This document shows positions 9,358-17,898 of a DNA stretch of 64,000 nt, piece after piece. The notes beneath the pieces are model-generated. The model searched no databases and had not been told where the DNA came from. It saw only the letters and a program-made list of their open reading frames with translations. Within the stretch, counting starts at the first letter, position 1. Every line of letters starts with the position of its first letter. The DNA comes from Candidatus Mediterraneibacter avicola (GTDB lineage Bacteria > Bacillota > Clostridia > Lachnospirales > Lachnospiraceae). Made by a program: the position numbers and the translations under genes. The stretch is from positions 62,001 through 126,000 of the forward strand of contig DXDR01000014.1 in the NCBI GenBank assembly GCA_019115385.1, written 5' to 3'.

Positions 9358-9560
9358 TAGTCATCCTCCCAACAGAAACAGCACACAGATTCCCTTCAGA
9401 GAATATGTGTGCTGTCTAAGCATACGGTTTCTTACAATAATAATATAAATGGAAAACAGAGTTCCTGCAGAAGCGGCAGGTCTGCCGCTTCGCAAATTTA
9501 TTTGCTCGTTTTAAAAATGTCAGCGCTTCTGCACTGATACAGGCAGCTTCCTGCTGCCGG
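9358..9560 (-). promoter_or_regulatory. structured 5' leader of the lar-nickel operon
   Basis: About 200 nt lie between the promoter and larE without an ORF. Visible pairings are GGCAGC/GCTGCC at 9542-9558, GCAAAT/ATTTGC at 9492-9505, a 10-bp stem at 9470-9491 and the hairpin at 9378-9415. A second perfect 9-bp pairing, 9467-9475 with 9524-9532, is incompatible with the 9470-9491 stem. Two mutually exclusive folds are the usual design of a riboswitch or attenuator. I could not match it by eye to the NiCo riboswitch or any other named class. Confidence 0.5.
9378..9415 (-). promoter_or_regulatory. 10-bp inverted repeat (hairpin) next to the larE ribosome site
   Basis: ACAGCACACA and TGTGTGCTGT form a perfect 10-bp stem. 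After one mismatch, ATTC/GAAT adds 4 bp, leaving an 8-nt loop. In the lar transcript it ends about 8 nt before the GGGAGG site and is followed by a weak U tract (TTTCTGTT). It could be an attenuator, an mRNA stabiliser or a DNA operator. Confidence 0.55.
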
Positions 9561-9564
9561 AAAA

Positions 9565-9593
9565 ATTTTACATGATTTGCGCTGCAAAGTCAA
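9565..9593 (-). promoter_or_regulatory. promoter of the larE-larB-larC-importer operon
   Basis: On the minus strand TTGACT (-35) and TAAAAT (-10) are separated by exactly 17 nt. The box lies downstream of the DUF3842 stop, so the lar operon has its own start about 200 nt upstream of larE. Confidence 0.75.
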
Positions 9594-9653
9594 GAATTTT
9601 ATATATGGAGCTGCTCTTCCATTTTTAAGCAGTTATATGGCTTCCCCGATGAT

Positions 9654-10076
9654 TTAGCGGCAGTTATTTTTATTAGACAGAACCGACAATTCGTCTAACA
9701 CGTCCTGGATCAGTTTACTGATGTTTAAACTGCTGACTCCTACTACAATATTATCGCAGTGATTGACAGGAATGAGAATACGTCGGGCGCTGCTCTGTGC
9801 TACTGCCTTTGCCATAGCCGGAGTGATCTCCCCGTGGAGGGCATCTGCGATCACAATGCCTACAGGGCCGGTGATAACATCTGCTTTCCGGCTGTTTACA
9901 ATGACTGCATTCTCCCCGGTGGCGGCGATGTCTGCTCCGGCTTTGAGCATAGCGGAAGTAGCTGCTGAGTTTGTGCCGACCGCTGTGACAAAAGCGTCGG
10001 GGATATTTTCTTTGACTGCGGAGACAAGCTGTCTTCCAATACCGCCTCCCTGGGCGTCGATAATAAGTATATTCAT
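9654..10076 (-). CDS. DUF3842 family protein
   Basis: A 140-residue protein beginning MNILIIDAQGGGIGRQLVSA, with a Rossmann-like Gly-rich start and the conserved NHCDNIVVGV segment near the C-terminus. This is the DUF3842 family, common in Clostridia and of unknown function. I moved the start from the track's 10118 to the ATG at 10076, which has AGGAGG 10 nt upstream and starts exactly at the conserved N-terminus. It is monocistronic by the look of it, lying 300 nt upstream of larE on the same strand; whether it takes part in nickel-pincer chemistry is open. Confidence 0.82.
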   Translation of the reverse strand: MNILIIDAQGGGIGRQLVSAVKENIPDAFVTAVGTNSAATSAMLKAGADIAATGENAVIVNSRKADVITGPVGIVIADALHGEITPAMAKAVAQSSARRILIPVNHCDNIVVGVSSLNISKLIQDVLDELSVLSNKNNCR

Positions 10077-10157
10077 GTGAAATATTCCTCCTGTTCCTGC
10101 ACATTCTTCCATGTACATATATCATAAACGACACAGGCCGCCGCGTCTATCAAAAGT

Positions 10158-10185
10158 CTTATACAGATTCAAAATCCGGTGTCAA
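10158..10185 (-). promoter_or_regulatory. promoter of the DUF3842 gene
   Basis: Minus strand TTGACA (perfect -35), a 16-nt spacer and TATAAG (-10), about 80 nt upstream of the DUF3842 ATG. A plus-strand gene starts on the other side, so this is a divergent intergenic region. Confidence 0.65.
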
Positions 10186-10291
10186 AATGATTTTACATCG
10201 AAGATCATGGGATTTCAAATGCAGCTTCTCTGAAATTTGATGTTATTTGCCGTAAAATGTGGTACACTTTTATTCATGGGAGGATACACAG

Positions 10292-11068
10292 GTGGAAGCA
10301 TATACGAGTTTTGCGTCGGTGTACGACACGTTTATGGACAATGTCCCCTATGAGAAATGGGGGAGTTATATATGCAGTATGCTATGTAAATATGGTATTA
10401 ATGACGGCATTGTGCTGGATCTTGGATGTGGAACCGGGACGATGACAGAATTTCTTGCCGGGTACGGCTATGACATGATCGGAGTGGATAATTCGGAGGA
10501 CATGCTGGAACTGGCAATGGAAAAACGCCTGAAGTCCGGTCATGACATCCTGTATCTTCTGCAGGATATGCGTGCGTTTGAACTGTACGGCACAGTCAGG
10601 GCAGTCGTGAGTGTCTGTGATTCTGTCAACTATATGACAGAGCCGGAAGACTTAAGAGAGGTGTTCCGCCTTGTCAACAATTATCTGGATCCGGGCGGCA
10701 TTTTTCTTTTTGATTTTAACACAGACTATAAATACCGCGAAGTCATGGGAGACTGCACGATCGCGGAAGACAGAGGAGACTGCAGTTTTATCTGGGACAA
10801 TTACTATTATGAAGAGGAGCAGATCAACGAGTATGATCTGACTCTGTTTATCCGGGAAGCTGCAGCAGGTGAAGGTACAGGACAGCTGTACCGGAAGTAT
10901 ACAGAAACCCATTACCAGAGGGGGTATACTCTGGACGAGATCAAAGAGCTGCTTCAGAGCGCCGGGCTGATATTCCGGGAGGCGCACGATATGGAGACGG
11001 GCAGAGAAGTTTCGGAAAAAAGCGAGAGGATCTGCGTGATCGCAGAAGAATCAGGGAAGGAGATATAA
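10292..11068 (+). CDS. class I SAM-dependent methyltransferase
   Basis: A 258-residue methyltransferase. Motif I is VLDLGCGTGTMTEFL near residue 42, followed by the acidic GVDNSEDML and the motif IV region VVSVCDSVNYM. The ORF track starts at 10259, but GTG at 10292 has GGGAGG 8 nt upstream and gives the family-typical opening (VEAYTSFASVYDTFMDNVPY). The substrate cannot be told from sequence. The stop is 3 bp before hslO, so the two are likely cotranscribed. Confidence 0.83.
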   Translation: MEAYTSFASVYDTFMDNVPYEKWGSYICSMLCKYGINDGIVLDLGCGTGTMTEFLAGYGYDMIGVDNSEDMLELAMEKRLKSGHDILYLLQDMRAFELYGTVRAVVSVCDSVNYMTEPEDLREVFRLVNNYLDPGGIFLFDFNTDYKYREVMGDCTIAEDRGDCSFIWDNYYYEEEQINEYDLTLFIREAAAGEGTGQLYRKYTETHYQRGYTLDEIKELLQSAGLIFREAHDMETGREVSEKSERICVIAEESGKEI

Positions 11069-11071
11069 AGG

Positions 11072-11950
11072 ATGAAAGACTATATTGTAAGGGCGGCCGC
11101 CGCAAATACACAGATACGCGCGTTTGCCGCAGTGACCACGGATATTGTGGAGGAAGCCAGACAGAGACATAATACAAGTCCGGTGGCGACGGCGGCGTTG
11201 GGACGCCTGATGACTGGCGGAGTGATGATGGGAAGCATGATGAAAAATCCCGGGGATATCCTGACGCTTCAGATTAAATGTTCCGGCCCTGTCGGCGGCC
11301 TGACCGTAACTGCTGACAGCCAGGGCAGCGTGAAAGGATATGTACACAACCCGGATGTCATGCTGCCGCCGAAGAACGGCAAGCTGGATGTGGGAGGCGC
11401 GCTGGGACAGGGCGTGCTGACTGTGATACGGGATATGGGGATGAAGGAGCCTTATTCCGGTCAGACGATCCTCCAGACCGGAGAGATAGCGGAAGACCTG
11501 ACTTACTATTTTGCCACATCTGAACAGATCCCCTCTTCTGTAGGGCTGGGCGTGCTGATGGAGGGAGACAACACCGTGCGCTGCGCAGGCGGTTTTATCG
11601 TGCAGGTGATGCCCTTTGTGGAAGATAAGGTGCTTGATAAACTGGAAGAAAATATCGGAAAGATCCGTCCGGTAACGGCCATGCTGGACAACGGCCATAC
11701 CCCGGAAGAGATGCTCCGGGAGGTGCTGGAAGGGTTGGACGTAGAATTCACAGATACCCTGCCGGCACAGTTTTCCTGTAACTGTTCCAAAGAAAGGATC
11801 GAGAAAGCGATCATCAGTATCGGGAAGAAAGAAATTCAGTCCATGATCGACGACGGGAAAGATATCGAAGTGAAATGCCACTTCTGTAATACAGCATACA
11901 ACTATACCGTGGATGAACTGAAAGAGCTGTTGAAGAAGGCAAAAGTGTGA
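11072..11950 (+). CDS. hslO: Hsp33 redox-regulated chaperone
   Basis: A 292-residue Hsp33. The N-terminal substrate-binding domain (MKDYIVRAAAANTQIRAFAA) is complete. The C-terminal zinc-binding redox switch is present as CNC near residue 235 and CHFC near residue 269. In reducing conditions the four cysteines hold zinc and the chaperone is off; oxidation releases zinc and activates holdase function. The start has AAAGG just upstream and follows the methyltransferase closely. A 35-bp palindrome lies immediately after the stop. Confidence 0.95.
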   Translation: MKDYIVRAAAANTQIRAFAAVTTDIVEEARQRHNTSPVATAALGRLMTGGVMMGSMMKNPGDILTLQIKCSGPVGGLTVTADSQGSVKGYVHNPDVMLPPKNGKLDVGGALGQGVLTVIRDMGMKEPYSGQTILQTGEIAEDLTYYFATSEQIPSSVGLGVLMEGDNTVRCAGGFIVQVMPFVEDKVLDKLEENIGKIRPVTAMLDNGHTPEEMLREVLEGLDVEFTDTLPAQFSCNCSKERIEKAIISIGKKEIQSMIDDGKDIEVKCHFCNTAYNYTVDELKELLKKAKV

Positions 11951-11963
11951 AAAAAGTGTGAAC

Positions 11964-11998
11964 GGGGACGTAGTAAAACCGGGTTTTACTACGTCCCC
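11964..11998. repeat. perfect 17-bp inverted repeat, palindromic intergenic element
   Basis: GGGGACGTAGTAAAACC is followed after one base by its exact reverse complement, and the element lies 13 bp after hslO and 19 bp before nadE. The GGGGAC...GTCCCC ends resemble short palindromic intergenic elements of the REP/MITE kind. It could act as a terminator or mRNA processing hairpin; there is no U run, so a simple intrinsic terminator is unlikely. Confidence 0.85.
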
Positions 11999-12017
11999 AA
12001 TGAAAGAGGAGAAGAAA

Positions 12018-13946
12018 ATGAAACATGGATTTGTAAAGGTGGCAGCGGCCACTCCTGACATCCGGGTGGCGGATGTGAAGTTTAATACAGGGAAAATATG
12101 TGAGGCGATCGGGGAGGCGTCCGACAACAGGGCAAAGGTTATCGTATTTCCTGAACTGTGTGTGACAGGATATACCTGCGGGGATCTGTTTACACAGGAT
12201 ATCCTTCTGAAAGAAGCGAAAAAGGCGCTCTTCAGGATAGCGGAGTATACGGCAGACAAAGATATCCTTGCCTTTGTGGGCGTACCTCTTGAGATGGACG
12301 GCAAACTTTATAATGTGGCCGCCGCGCTCAATGAGGGAAAGGTGATCGGGCTTACCACGAAGACGTTTCTTCCCAATTATGGAGAGTTTTATGAGATGCG
12401 CCAGTTTACGCCGGGACCGGAGGAGGCGCGGTACATTTCATTCGGGGGAGAGGAGGTTCCGTTTGGGCCGCAGATTCTTTTCGCGGCTGACGGGATGGAC
12501 AGCCTGATCGTGGCGGCGGAGATCTGCGAGGATGTGTGGTCGCCCATTCCGCCAAGTATCCATGCGGCTCTGGAAGGCGCCACGGTAATTGTGAACTGCT
12601 CGGCCAGCGATGAGACGATTGGAAAAGATACCTATCGAAGAGAGCTGATCTCCGGGCAGTCGGCCCGCCTGATCGCAGGTTACGTCTATGCCAATGCGGG
12701 AGAGGGAGAGTCCACAACAGACGTGGTTTTCGGAGGTCACAATATTATCGCAGAAAACGGAGCTATCCTAAAACAGGCCCGCCGGTACCACAATGAGATC
12801 ATATATTCCGAACTGGACATTCAGAGGATCGTCAGTGAACGCCGCAGAAACACCACATTTAAGACTGCCGGGCGCCATTCGCTGATCAAGGTTCCTTTCC
12901 ATATAATAAATGAGAAAACTTCTCTTACCAGGCATTTTCCGAAGATGCCCTTTGTCCCGGCAAACGAGCGCATCCGTGCAAAACGGTGTGAGGAAATCCT
13001 CACCATCCAGGCTGTGGGACTGAAAAAACGACTTGCCCATACGAAAGCAAAGACAGCGGTCGTGGGTATTTCCGGTGGTCTGGACTCTACGTTGGCGCTT
13101 CTGGTGACCGGACGGGCTTTTGATATGCTGGGACGGGATAAAAAGGATATTATTGCGGTGACGATGCCCTGTTTCGGAACAACAGACCGCACCTATCAAA
13201 ATGCCTGTGAAATGTCCAAAAAAGTGGGAGCCACGCTGATGGAAGTGCCCATCGGCGAGGCGGTGAATATTCATTTCCGGGACATCGGCCAGGATCCTCA
13301 GTGCCATGATGTGACTTACGAGAATTCGCAGGCGAGAGAGAGAACGCAGGTGCTTATGGATATCGCCAACCGGACAGGGGGTATGGTGATCGGTACCGGA
13401 GATATGTCCGAGCTGGCTCTCGGCTGGGCTACCTACAATGGCGATCATATGTCCATGTACGGGGTAAACGCTTCGGTGCCTAAGACGCTGGTGCGCCACC
13501 TCGTTCAATATGCGGCAGATGAGACCGAGGACCGGGAACTGCGGAAAGTCCTCTATGATGTGCTTGATACCCCGGTGAGTCCCGAACTGCTTCCGCCCAA
13601 GGACGGAGAGATCGCCCAGCGCACGGAAGATCTTGTGGGTCCCTATGAACTGCATGATTTCTTCCTGTATTATATGCTGCGGTTTGGATATGAGCCGAGT
13701 AAGATATTCCGCCTGGCAGAGAGGGAGTTTTCAGACGAATATGACAATGTGACGATACTGAAATGGCTGGAGACATTCTGCCGGAGATTTTTCTCCCAGC
13801 AGTTCAAGCGCTCCTGCCTGCCGGACGGCCCGAAGGTAGGGACCGTGGCGCTGTCGCCCAGAGGAGACTGGAGAATGCCAAGCGATGCCTGTGTGGACGT
13901 ATGGATGAAAGACCTGGGGAATATTTCTCTGACGGACCGTATCTGA
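12018..13946 (+). CDS. nadE: NAD(+) synthase, glutamine-dependent
   Basis: A 642-residue two-domain enzyme. The N-terminal nitrilase-type glutaminase has the Glu-Lys-Cys triad in FPELCVTGYTCGDLF, TKTFLPNYGEF and AAEICEDVW. The C-terminal synthetase has the PP-loop SGGLDST near residue 355. It amidates deamido-NAD using ammonia channelled from glutamine. The track ORF begins at 11958, inside the palindrome; ATG 12018 has AGAGGAG upstream and matches the family N-terminus, so I use it. NaMN/NaAD is also the precursor used by LarB, a possible but unproven link to region 1. Confidence 0.95.
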   Translation: MKHGFVKVAAATPDIRVADVKFNTGKICEAIGEASDNRAKVIVFPELCVTGYTCGDLFTQDILLKEAKKALFRIAEYTADKDILAFVGVPLEMDGKLYNVAAALNEGKVIGLTTKTFLPNYGEFYEMRQFTPGPEEARYISFGGEEVPFGPQILFAADGMDSLIVAAEICEDVWSPIPPSIHAALEGATVIVNCSASDETIGKDTYRRELISGQSARLIAGYVYANAGEGESTTDVVFGGHNIIAENGAILKQARRYHNEIIYSELDIQRIVSERRRNTTFKTAGRHSLIKVPFHIINEKTSLTRHFPKMPFVPANERIRAKRCEEILTIQAVGLKKRLAHTKAKTAVVGISGGLDSTLALLVTGRAFDMLGRDKKDIIAVTMPCFGTTDRTYQNACEMSKKVGATLMEVPIGEAVNIHFRDIGQDPQCHDVTYENSQARERTQVLMDIANRTGGMVIGTGDMSELALGWATYNGDHMSMYGVNASVPKTLVRHLVQYAADETEDRELRKVLYDVLDTPVSPELLPPKDGEIAQRTEDLVGPYELHDFFLYYMLRFGYEPSKIFRLAEREFSDEYDNVTILKWLETFCRRFFSQQFKRSCLPDGPKVGTVALSPRGDWRMPSDACVDVWMKDLGNISLTDRI

Positions 13947-14009
13947 CAGGAAGGATAGTATGGGAAAACAGTCGGGATTTGTTTTATGAAAAAAAGAAGG
14001 AGATACGCC

Positions 14010-15026
14010 ATGAAACTGATCAGAACCGAGGACGCTGTGGGGAGCGTGCTCTGCCACGATATTACACAGATCATACCGGGAGAGGTAAAAGACGCCGTGT
14101 TCCGCAAAGGGCATGTAGTGACTGAAGAGGACATCCCGGTCCTCCTCTCTGTGGGAAAGGAGCATCTGTATGTGTGGGAAGCACAGGAAGGGATGCTTCA
14201 CGAAAATGACGCGGCAGAAGTGCTGCGCCGGATCTGCCAGGGGGAGCATATGAAAGCTTCTGCGCCGAAGGAGGGGAAGATCGAGTTGACGGCGGAGTGC
14301 GATGGGCTTTTGAAGATTGACCGGGAAAAGCTGCAGCAGGTCAACGCCCTGGGCCAGATGGTGCTGGCCTCCCGGCACGGAGATTTCCCTGTGAAAAAAG
14401 GGGATAAGATCGTAGGGATGCGGGTCGTGCCTCTGGTGATCGAGGAAGAGAAGATGAACCGTGCAGAGGAGATCTGCGGGGGAAAACCGATCTTCCGCCT
14501 GCTTCCGTTCCAAAAGATGAGGGCGGGGATCGTGACAACCGGGAATGAAGTGCTTTCCGGCAGGATCAAAGATCAGTTTACTCCGGTGGTCGTAAGCAAA
14601 CTGGAAGAAGCAGGCATGGAAGTTATGGGAAATGTGCTGGCCGGAGACGATACAGAAAAAGTCACCGGGGCGATCCGGGAGTGGCTGGATAAAGGCGCGG
14701 AAATGGTAGTCTGCACCGGAGGTATGAGTGTGGATCCGGATGACAGGACGCCTCTGGCTATCCGCAACGCGTCGGATACTGTGGTCACCTACGGCGCTCC
14801 GGTGCTGCCCGGAGCCATGTTCATGCTGGCCTATGCAGGAAAAGTGCCGGTAGTGGGACTTCCGGGATGTGTGATGTATGCCAGGAGAACGATATTTGAT
14901 CTGGTACTCCCGCGGCTCGCGGCAGGCGAGAGACTGCAGGCGGAAGATTTTACCGGAATGGGGGAAGGCGGACTGTGCCTGAACTGTGAAGTGTGCACAT
15001 ATCCGAACTGCGGATTCGGAAAATAG
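14010..15026 (+). CDS. molybdopterin-binding protein (MoeA/MogA-like MoCF domain)
   Basis: A 338-residue protein. The C-terminal half carries the MoCF_biosynth fold with RAGIVTTGNEVLSGRIKD and VVCTGGMSVDPDDRTP, used to bind molybdopterin. The N-terminal third (KLIRTEDAVGSVLCHDITQI) resembles proteins found beside selenium-dependent Mo hydroxylases. It ends in a Cys-rich tail, CLNCEVCTYPNC, that could bind metal or an Fe-S cluster. The track start at 13986 is too early: ATG 14010 has AAGGAG 7 nt upstream. XdhC follows 14 bp later. A role in Mo-cofactor maturation for the downstream hydroxylase is likely. Confidence 0.8.
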   Translation: MKLIRTEDAVGSVLCHDITQIIPGEVKDAVFRKGHVVTEEDIPVLLSVGKEHLYVWEAQEGMLHENDAAEVLRRICQGEHMKASAPKEGKIELTAECDGLLKIDREKLQQVNALGQMVLASRHGDFPVKKGDKIVGMRVVPLVIEEEKMNRAEEICGGKPIFRLLPFQKMRAGIVTTGNEVLSGRIKDQFTPVVVSKLEEAGMEVMGNVLAGDDTEKVTGAIREWLDKGAEMVVCTGGMSVDPDDRTPLAIRNASDTVVTYGAPVLPGAMFMLAYAGKVPVVGLPGCVMYARRTIFDLVLPRLAAGERLQAEDFTGMGEGGLCLNCEVCTYPNCGFGK

Positions 15027-15040
15027 AAGGGGGATAAAAG

Positions 15041-16024
15041 TTGAACAATTTTTACGCCAGGCTTTTAGAGGAACTGGAAAATACGGAAAACGACATCTGG
15101 GTCGAGACAGTTCTGACCGGCGAACATGCAGGGGAGAAGCGCATATCCCGCTCAGAGGGAAACGGAAGAAGTGAAGACCCTGCAAATTCAGCGCAGGAGC
15201 CCCGGCGAATTTTCCGGGAGCAGGCCGGCCATGTGCCGCGTCTGATCATCTGCGGCGCCGGCCATGTGTCTGCGCCCATTATCCAGATGGGAAAAATGCT
15301 GGGCTTTTTTGTTACCGTGCTGGAAGACCGGCCGAAGTTTGCAGATAACGCCAGAGCCGCAGGAGCGGATGAAGTGATCTGCCAGCCCTTTGGGGAAGGT
15401 CTGGCCGGAATAAAGGGAAACGCGAATTCCTGGTTTGTGATCGTCACCCGGGGGCACCGCTATGACATGGAGTGTCTGGAATCCATCCTTGGAAAGCAGT
15501 ATGCTTATGTGGGGATGATGGGCAGCAGGCGCAGGACGCAGATCGTCAAAGAGCAGCTTCACAAAAAGGGAGTGGACCGGGCCGTGCTGGACGGAGTACA
15601 CACACCCATCGGGCTTAAGATCCATGCGGAGACGCCGGAAGAGATCGCAGTGTCCGTGATGGCAGAAATCATCCAGATTAAAAACAGCGAAAAGAAAACC
15701 GGGGGATATTCACCGGAACTGCTTCAGGCGCTGACTCAGGATGACGGGAGAAAGAAGGTGCTGGCAGTCATCATCTCAAGAAAGGGCTCCGCGCCCCGGA
15801 GTGTGGGAACAAAGATGCTGATCCGTGAGGACGGCACATGCCTGGGGACGATAGGCGGAGGCTGTATTGAAAGCGAAGTGATACAGAAGGCTCTGCTTAT
15901 GATGCGGGCCGGGCAGCCGGCCTTCCGGCTGTGTACCGTGGATATGACGGCGGACGCGGCGGAAGAGGAAGGAATGGTCTGTGGAGGAACCGTGGAGGTT
16001 ATGCTGGAGATGGAGCCGGTATGA
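15041..16024 (+). CDS. XdhC-family Mo-hydroxylase maturation protein, permuted domain order
   Basis: A 327-residue XdhC/CoxI-type protein. Residues about 65-210 form the Rossmann part (LIICGAGHVSAPIIQMGKM, VGMMGSRRR). Residues about 235-325 form the XdhC_CoxI part (RKGSAPRSVGTKMLI, GTIGGGCIESEV). The usual XdhC order is the reverse, so this is the permuted type often seen in Clostridia. XdhC binds Mo cofactor and helps install the sulfur or selenium ligand on xanthine dehydrogenase. The start is TTG at 15041 behind GAAGGGGG. Confidence 0.87.
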   Translation: MNNFYARLLEELENTENDIWVETVLTGEHAGEKRISRSEGNGRSEDPANSAQEPRRIFREQAGHVPRLIICGAGHVSAPIIQMGKMLGFFVTVLEDRPKFADNARAAGADEVICQPFGEGLAGIKGNANSWFVIVTRGHRYDMECLESILGKQYAYVGMMGSRRRTQIVKEQLHKKGVDRAVLDGVHTPIGLKIHAETPEEIAVSVMAEIIQIKNSEKKTGGYSPELLQALTQDDGRKKVLAVIISRKGSAPRSVGTKMLIREDGTCLGTIGGGCIESEVIQKALLMMRAGQPAFRLCTVDMTADAAEEEGMVCGGTVEVMLEMEPV

Positions 16025-16142
16025 GAAAATCCATTTAACGGAGCGGCGGCCGTTTACGCCCGCGCCGGCAGACAGCGGCAATGGGCGGAAATTTCAAGTA
16101 TTCTGTCATTTTTTTCTATATCAATTCAAAATTTTCCCCTGC

Positions 16143-16148
16143 TATAAT
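16143..16148 (+). promoter_or_regulatory. perfect -10 box upstream of the GH43 remnant
   Basis: TATAAT about 40 nt upstream of the GH43 ATG. No convincing -35 is present at 16-18 nt. Confidence 0.35.
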
Positions 16149-16187
16149 CGTGGTACATATGTACAAAACGAAAGGCAGGGGAAAGTC

Positions 16188-16802
16188 ATGGAAATCAAAA
16201 ATCCCATTCTTCGGGGATTCAATTCAGACCCAAGTATTGTAAGGGTGGATGGCACCTATTATATTGCAACCTCTACGTTTGAGTGGTGGCCGGGAGTGCA
16301 GATCCATATGTCAAAAGATCTGGCGAACTGGAAGCTGATCACGCATCCGCTGAACGAAAAGAGGCTGCTTGATATGACAGGCAACCTGGATTCCGGCGGG
16401 ATCTGGGCGCCGGATCTCTCCTATTATGACGGAAAATTTTATCTTGTATATACAGACGTGAAGGTGACCGACGGATCCTTTAAGGACTGTATCAATTATC
16501 TGATCACGGCCGAGGACATTATGGGGCCCTGGTCCGACCCGGTCATGCTCAATACGGCCGGATTCGACGCGTCATTGTTTCACGATGACGACGGCAGAAA
16601 ATATCTTGTAAACCAGTACTGGGATCCGAGAGGATGGCATCATCCCTTCTACGGCATTATGTGTACGGAGTATTCTGAGGCAGAGAAAAAACTGATCGGC
16701 AAACCCTGGGTCATCTATAAGGGGACGGAGGAGAAGTTTACAGAAGGCCCCCATTCCGTGTGTTTCAGAACCGTCATCCTGACATCACGCTTACAGTGGT
16801 GA
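16188..16802 (+). pseudogene. GH43 glycosidase (beta-xylosidase type), truncated
   Basis: The ORF encodes about 204 residues of a GH43 beta-propeller enzyme: NPILRGFNSDPSIVRVDGTYYIATSTFEWWPGVQIH with the catalytic Asp in NSDPS, then LDSGGIWAPDLSYYDGKFYL. Homologues are 450-550 aa. At TEGPH the match stops and the frame runs into unrelated residues and a stop. A second frame nearby encodes a short alien tail (ITLTVVNANKAVQGMIRHVTYQQ) ending at about 16850, consistent with an internal deletion fusing two gene ends. The promoter -10 and AGGGG ribosome site are intact. It is probably a dead gene. Confidence 0.75.
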
Positions 16803-16875
16803 ATGCAAATAAAGCGGTACAGGGAATGATACGCCATGTCACATATCAGCAATAAATGCACCCTTCACAGATGAG

Positions 16876-16920
16876 GCGGAGCCGGCTTCTTTTCAAATAA
16901 GAAGCCGGCTCCGCTGCATT
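16876..16920 (+). terminator. bidirectional-type terminator hairpin
   Basis: GCGGAGCCGGCTTCTT and its exact reverse complement form a 16-bp stem around a 7-nt loop. It lies between the converging GH43 remnant and arcC. The T tract after it is weak on both sides. Confidence 0.75.
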
Positions 16921-16938
16921 TATGAAGAGCGCTGTGCC

Positions 16939-17883
16939 TTACAGATGAATCCTCGTTCCGGTCTTTCCAAGGATTCCGTCTTTTGCTTTTTCCAGAAGAG
17001 TGATAAGGGCCTGTCTGCCGGGCTTGGATTCGGCAAACTCTACAGCTGCCTGTACTTTCGGCAGCATAGAACCCGGTGCAAAATGACCTTCTTCTATGTA
17101 CTGTTTCGCCTCTTCAACCGTGATGTCATCCAGCCATTTTTCGTCCGGTTTTCCGTAGTTAATGGCTGCCTTTTCCACGGCGGTCAGGATAATGAGAAAA
17201 TCCGCGTCCAGTTCTTTTGCCAGCAGACAGCTTGCAAAATCTTTGTCGATAACCGCGCTGGCTCCCTTTAAGTGATTGCCCTGACGGGTAACCGGAATAC
17301 CGCCGCCTCCGCAGGCGATTACAAGATCGCCGGAATCTACCATTGTGCGGATCGTTCCGATCTCTATGATCTCCTGTGGTTTTGGAGAAGCGACAACACG
17401 ACGATAGCCGCGGCCGGCGTCTTCTTTCATTATATAATCATATTTCTCTGCCATCAGATCAGCCTGTTCCTTTGTCAGGAAACGTCCGATGGGCTTTGAC
17501 GGTTTCTCAAATGCCGGGTCATCCGCATCCACGCGCACCTGTGTGATCATAGTTGCCACGGGAATATCGTCGATTCCCCGGTTTAGCAGCTCCTCCCTGA
17601 GGGCGTTCTGCAGGTCGTAGCCGATATACGCCTGGCTCATGGCAACACAGACGGACAGCGGCGTGTTCGGCTGCTGGGGATCTTCATGGGTCAGAGCGAT
17701 CATGGCGTTGTTTACCATTCCGACCTGAGGGCCGTTGCCGTGGGCGACCACGACTTCACAGCCTTCCTGGATAAGATCTACGATAGCCCTGGAAGTGATT
17801 TTAACTGCTTTCATCTGTTCCGGCAGGGTATTGCCGAGAGCATTTCCGCCCAGGGCAATGACGATACGTTTTTTCTTTTCCAT
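16939..17883 (-). CDS. arcC: carbamate kinase
   Basis: A 314-residue carbamate kinase of the amino acid kinase fold. Landmarks are RIVIALGGNALGNTLPEQ, VVAHGNGPQVGMVNNA and VIACGGGGIPV. It converts carbamoyl phosphate and ADP to ATP, carbamate and so ammonia and CO2. GGAGG lies 6 nt upstream of the start. It is the last gene of the leftward purine-degradation arm, after the YgeW carbamoyltransferase and RidA, where it would harvest carbamoyl phosphate as ATP. Confidence 0.95.
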   Translation of the reverse strand: MEKKKRIVIALGGNALGNTLPEQMKAVKITSRAIVDLIQEGCEVVVAHGNGPQVGMVNNAMIALTHEDPQQPNTPLSVCVAMSQAYIGYDLQNALREELLNRGIDDIPVATMITQVRVDADDPAFEKPSKPIGRFLTKEQADLMAEKYDYIMKEDAGRGYRRVVASPKPQEIIEIGTIRTMVDSGDLVIACGGGGIPVTRQGNHLKGASAVIDKDFASCLLAKELDADFLIILTAVEKAAINYGKPDEKWLDDITVEEAKQYIEEGHFAPGSMLPKVQAAVEFAESKPGRQALITLLEKAKDGILGKTGTRIHL

Positions 17884-17898
17884 AGCGGGCCTCCTGTA

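Noticed and set aside
9358-9560. NiCo riboswitch for the lar leader
   Set aside because: The conserved junction sequences I remember for that class are not visible; kept as an unnamed structured leader.
11051-12304. 417-aa minus-strand ORF opposite hslO and nadE
   Set aside because: Antisense shadow of two clear genes; runs through the palindrome.
13731-15185. 484-aa minus-strand ORF opposite the molybdopterin-binding gene
   Set aside because: Antisense shadow without a ribosome site or domain.
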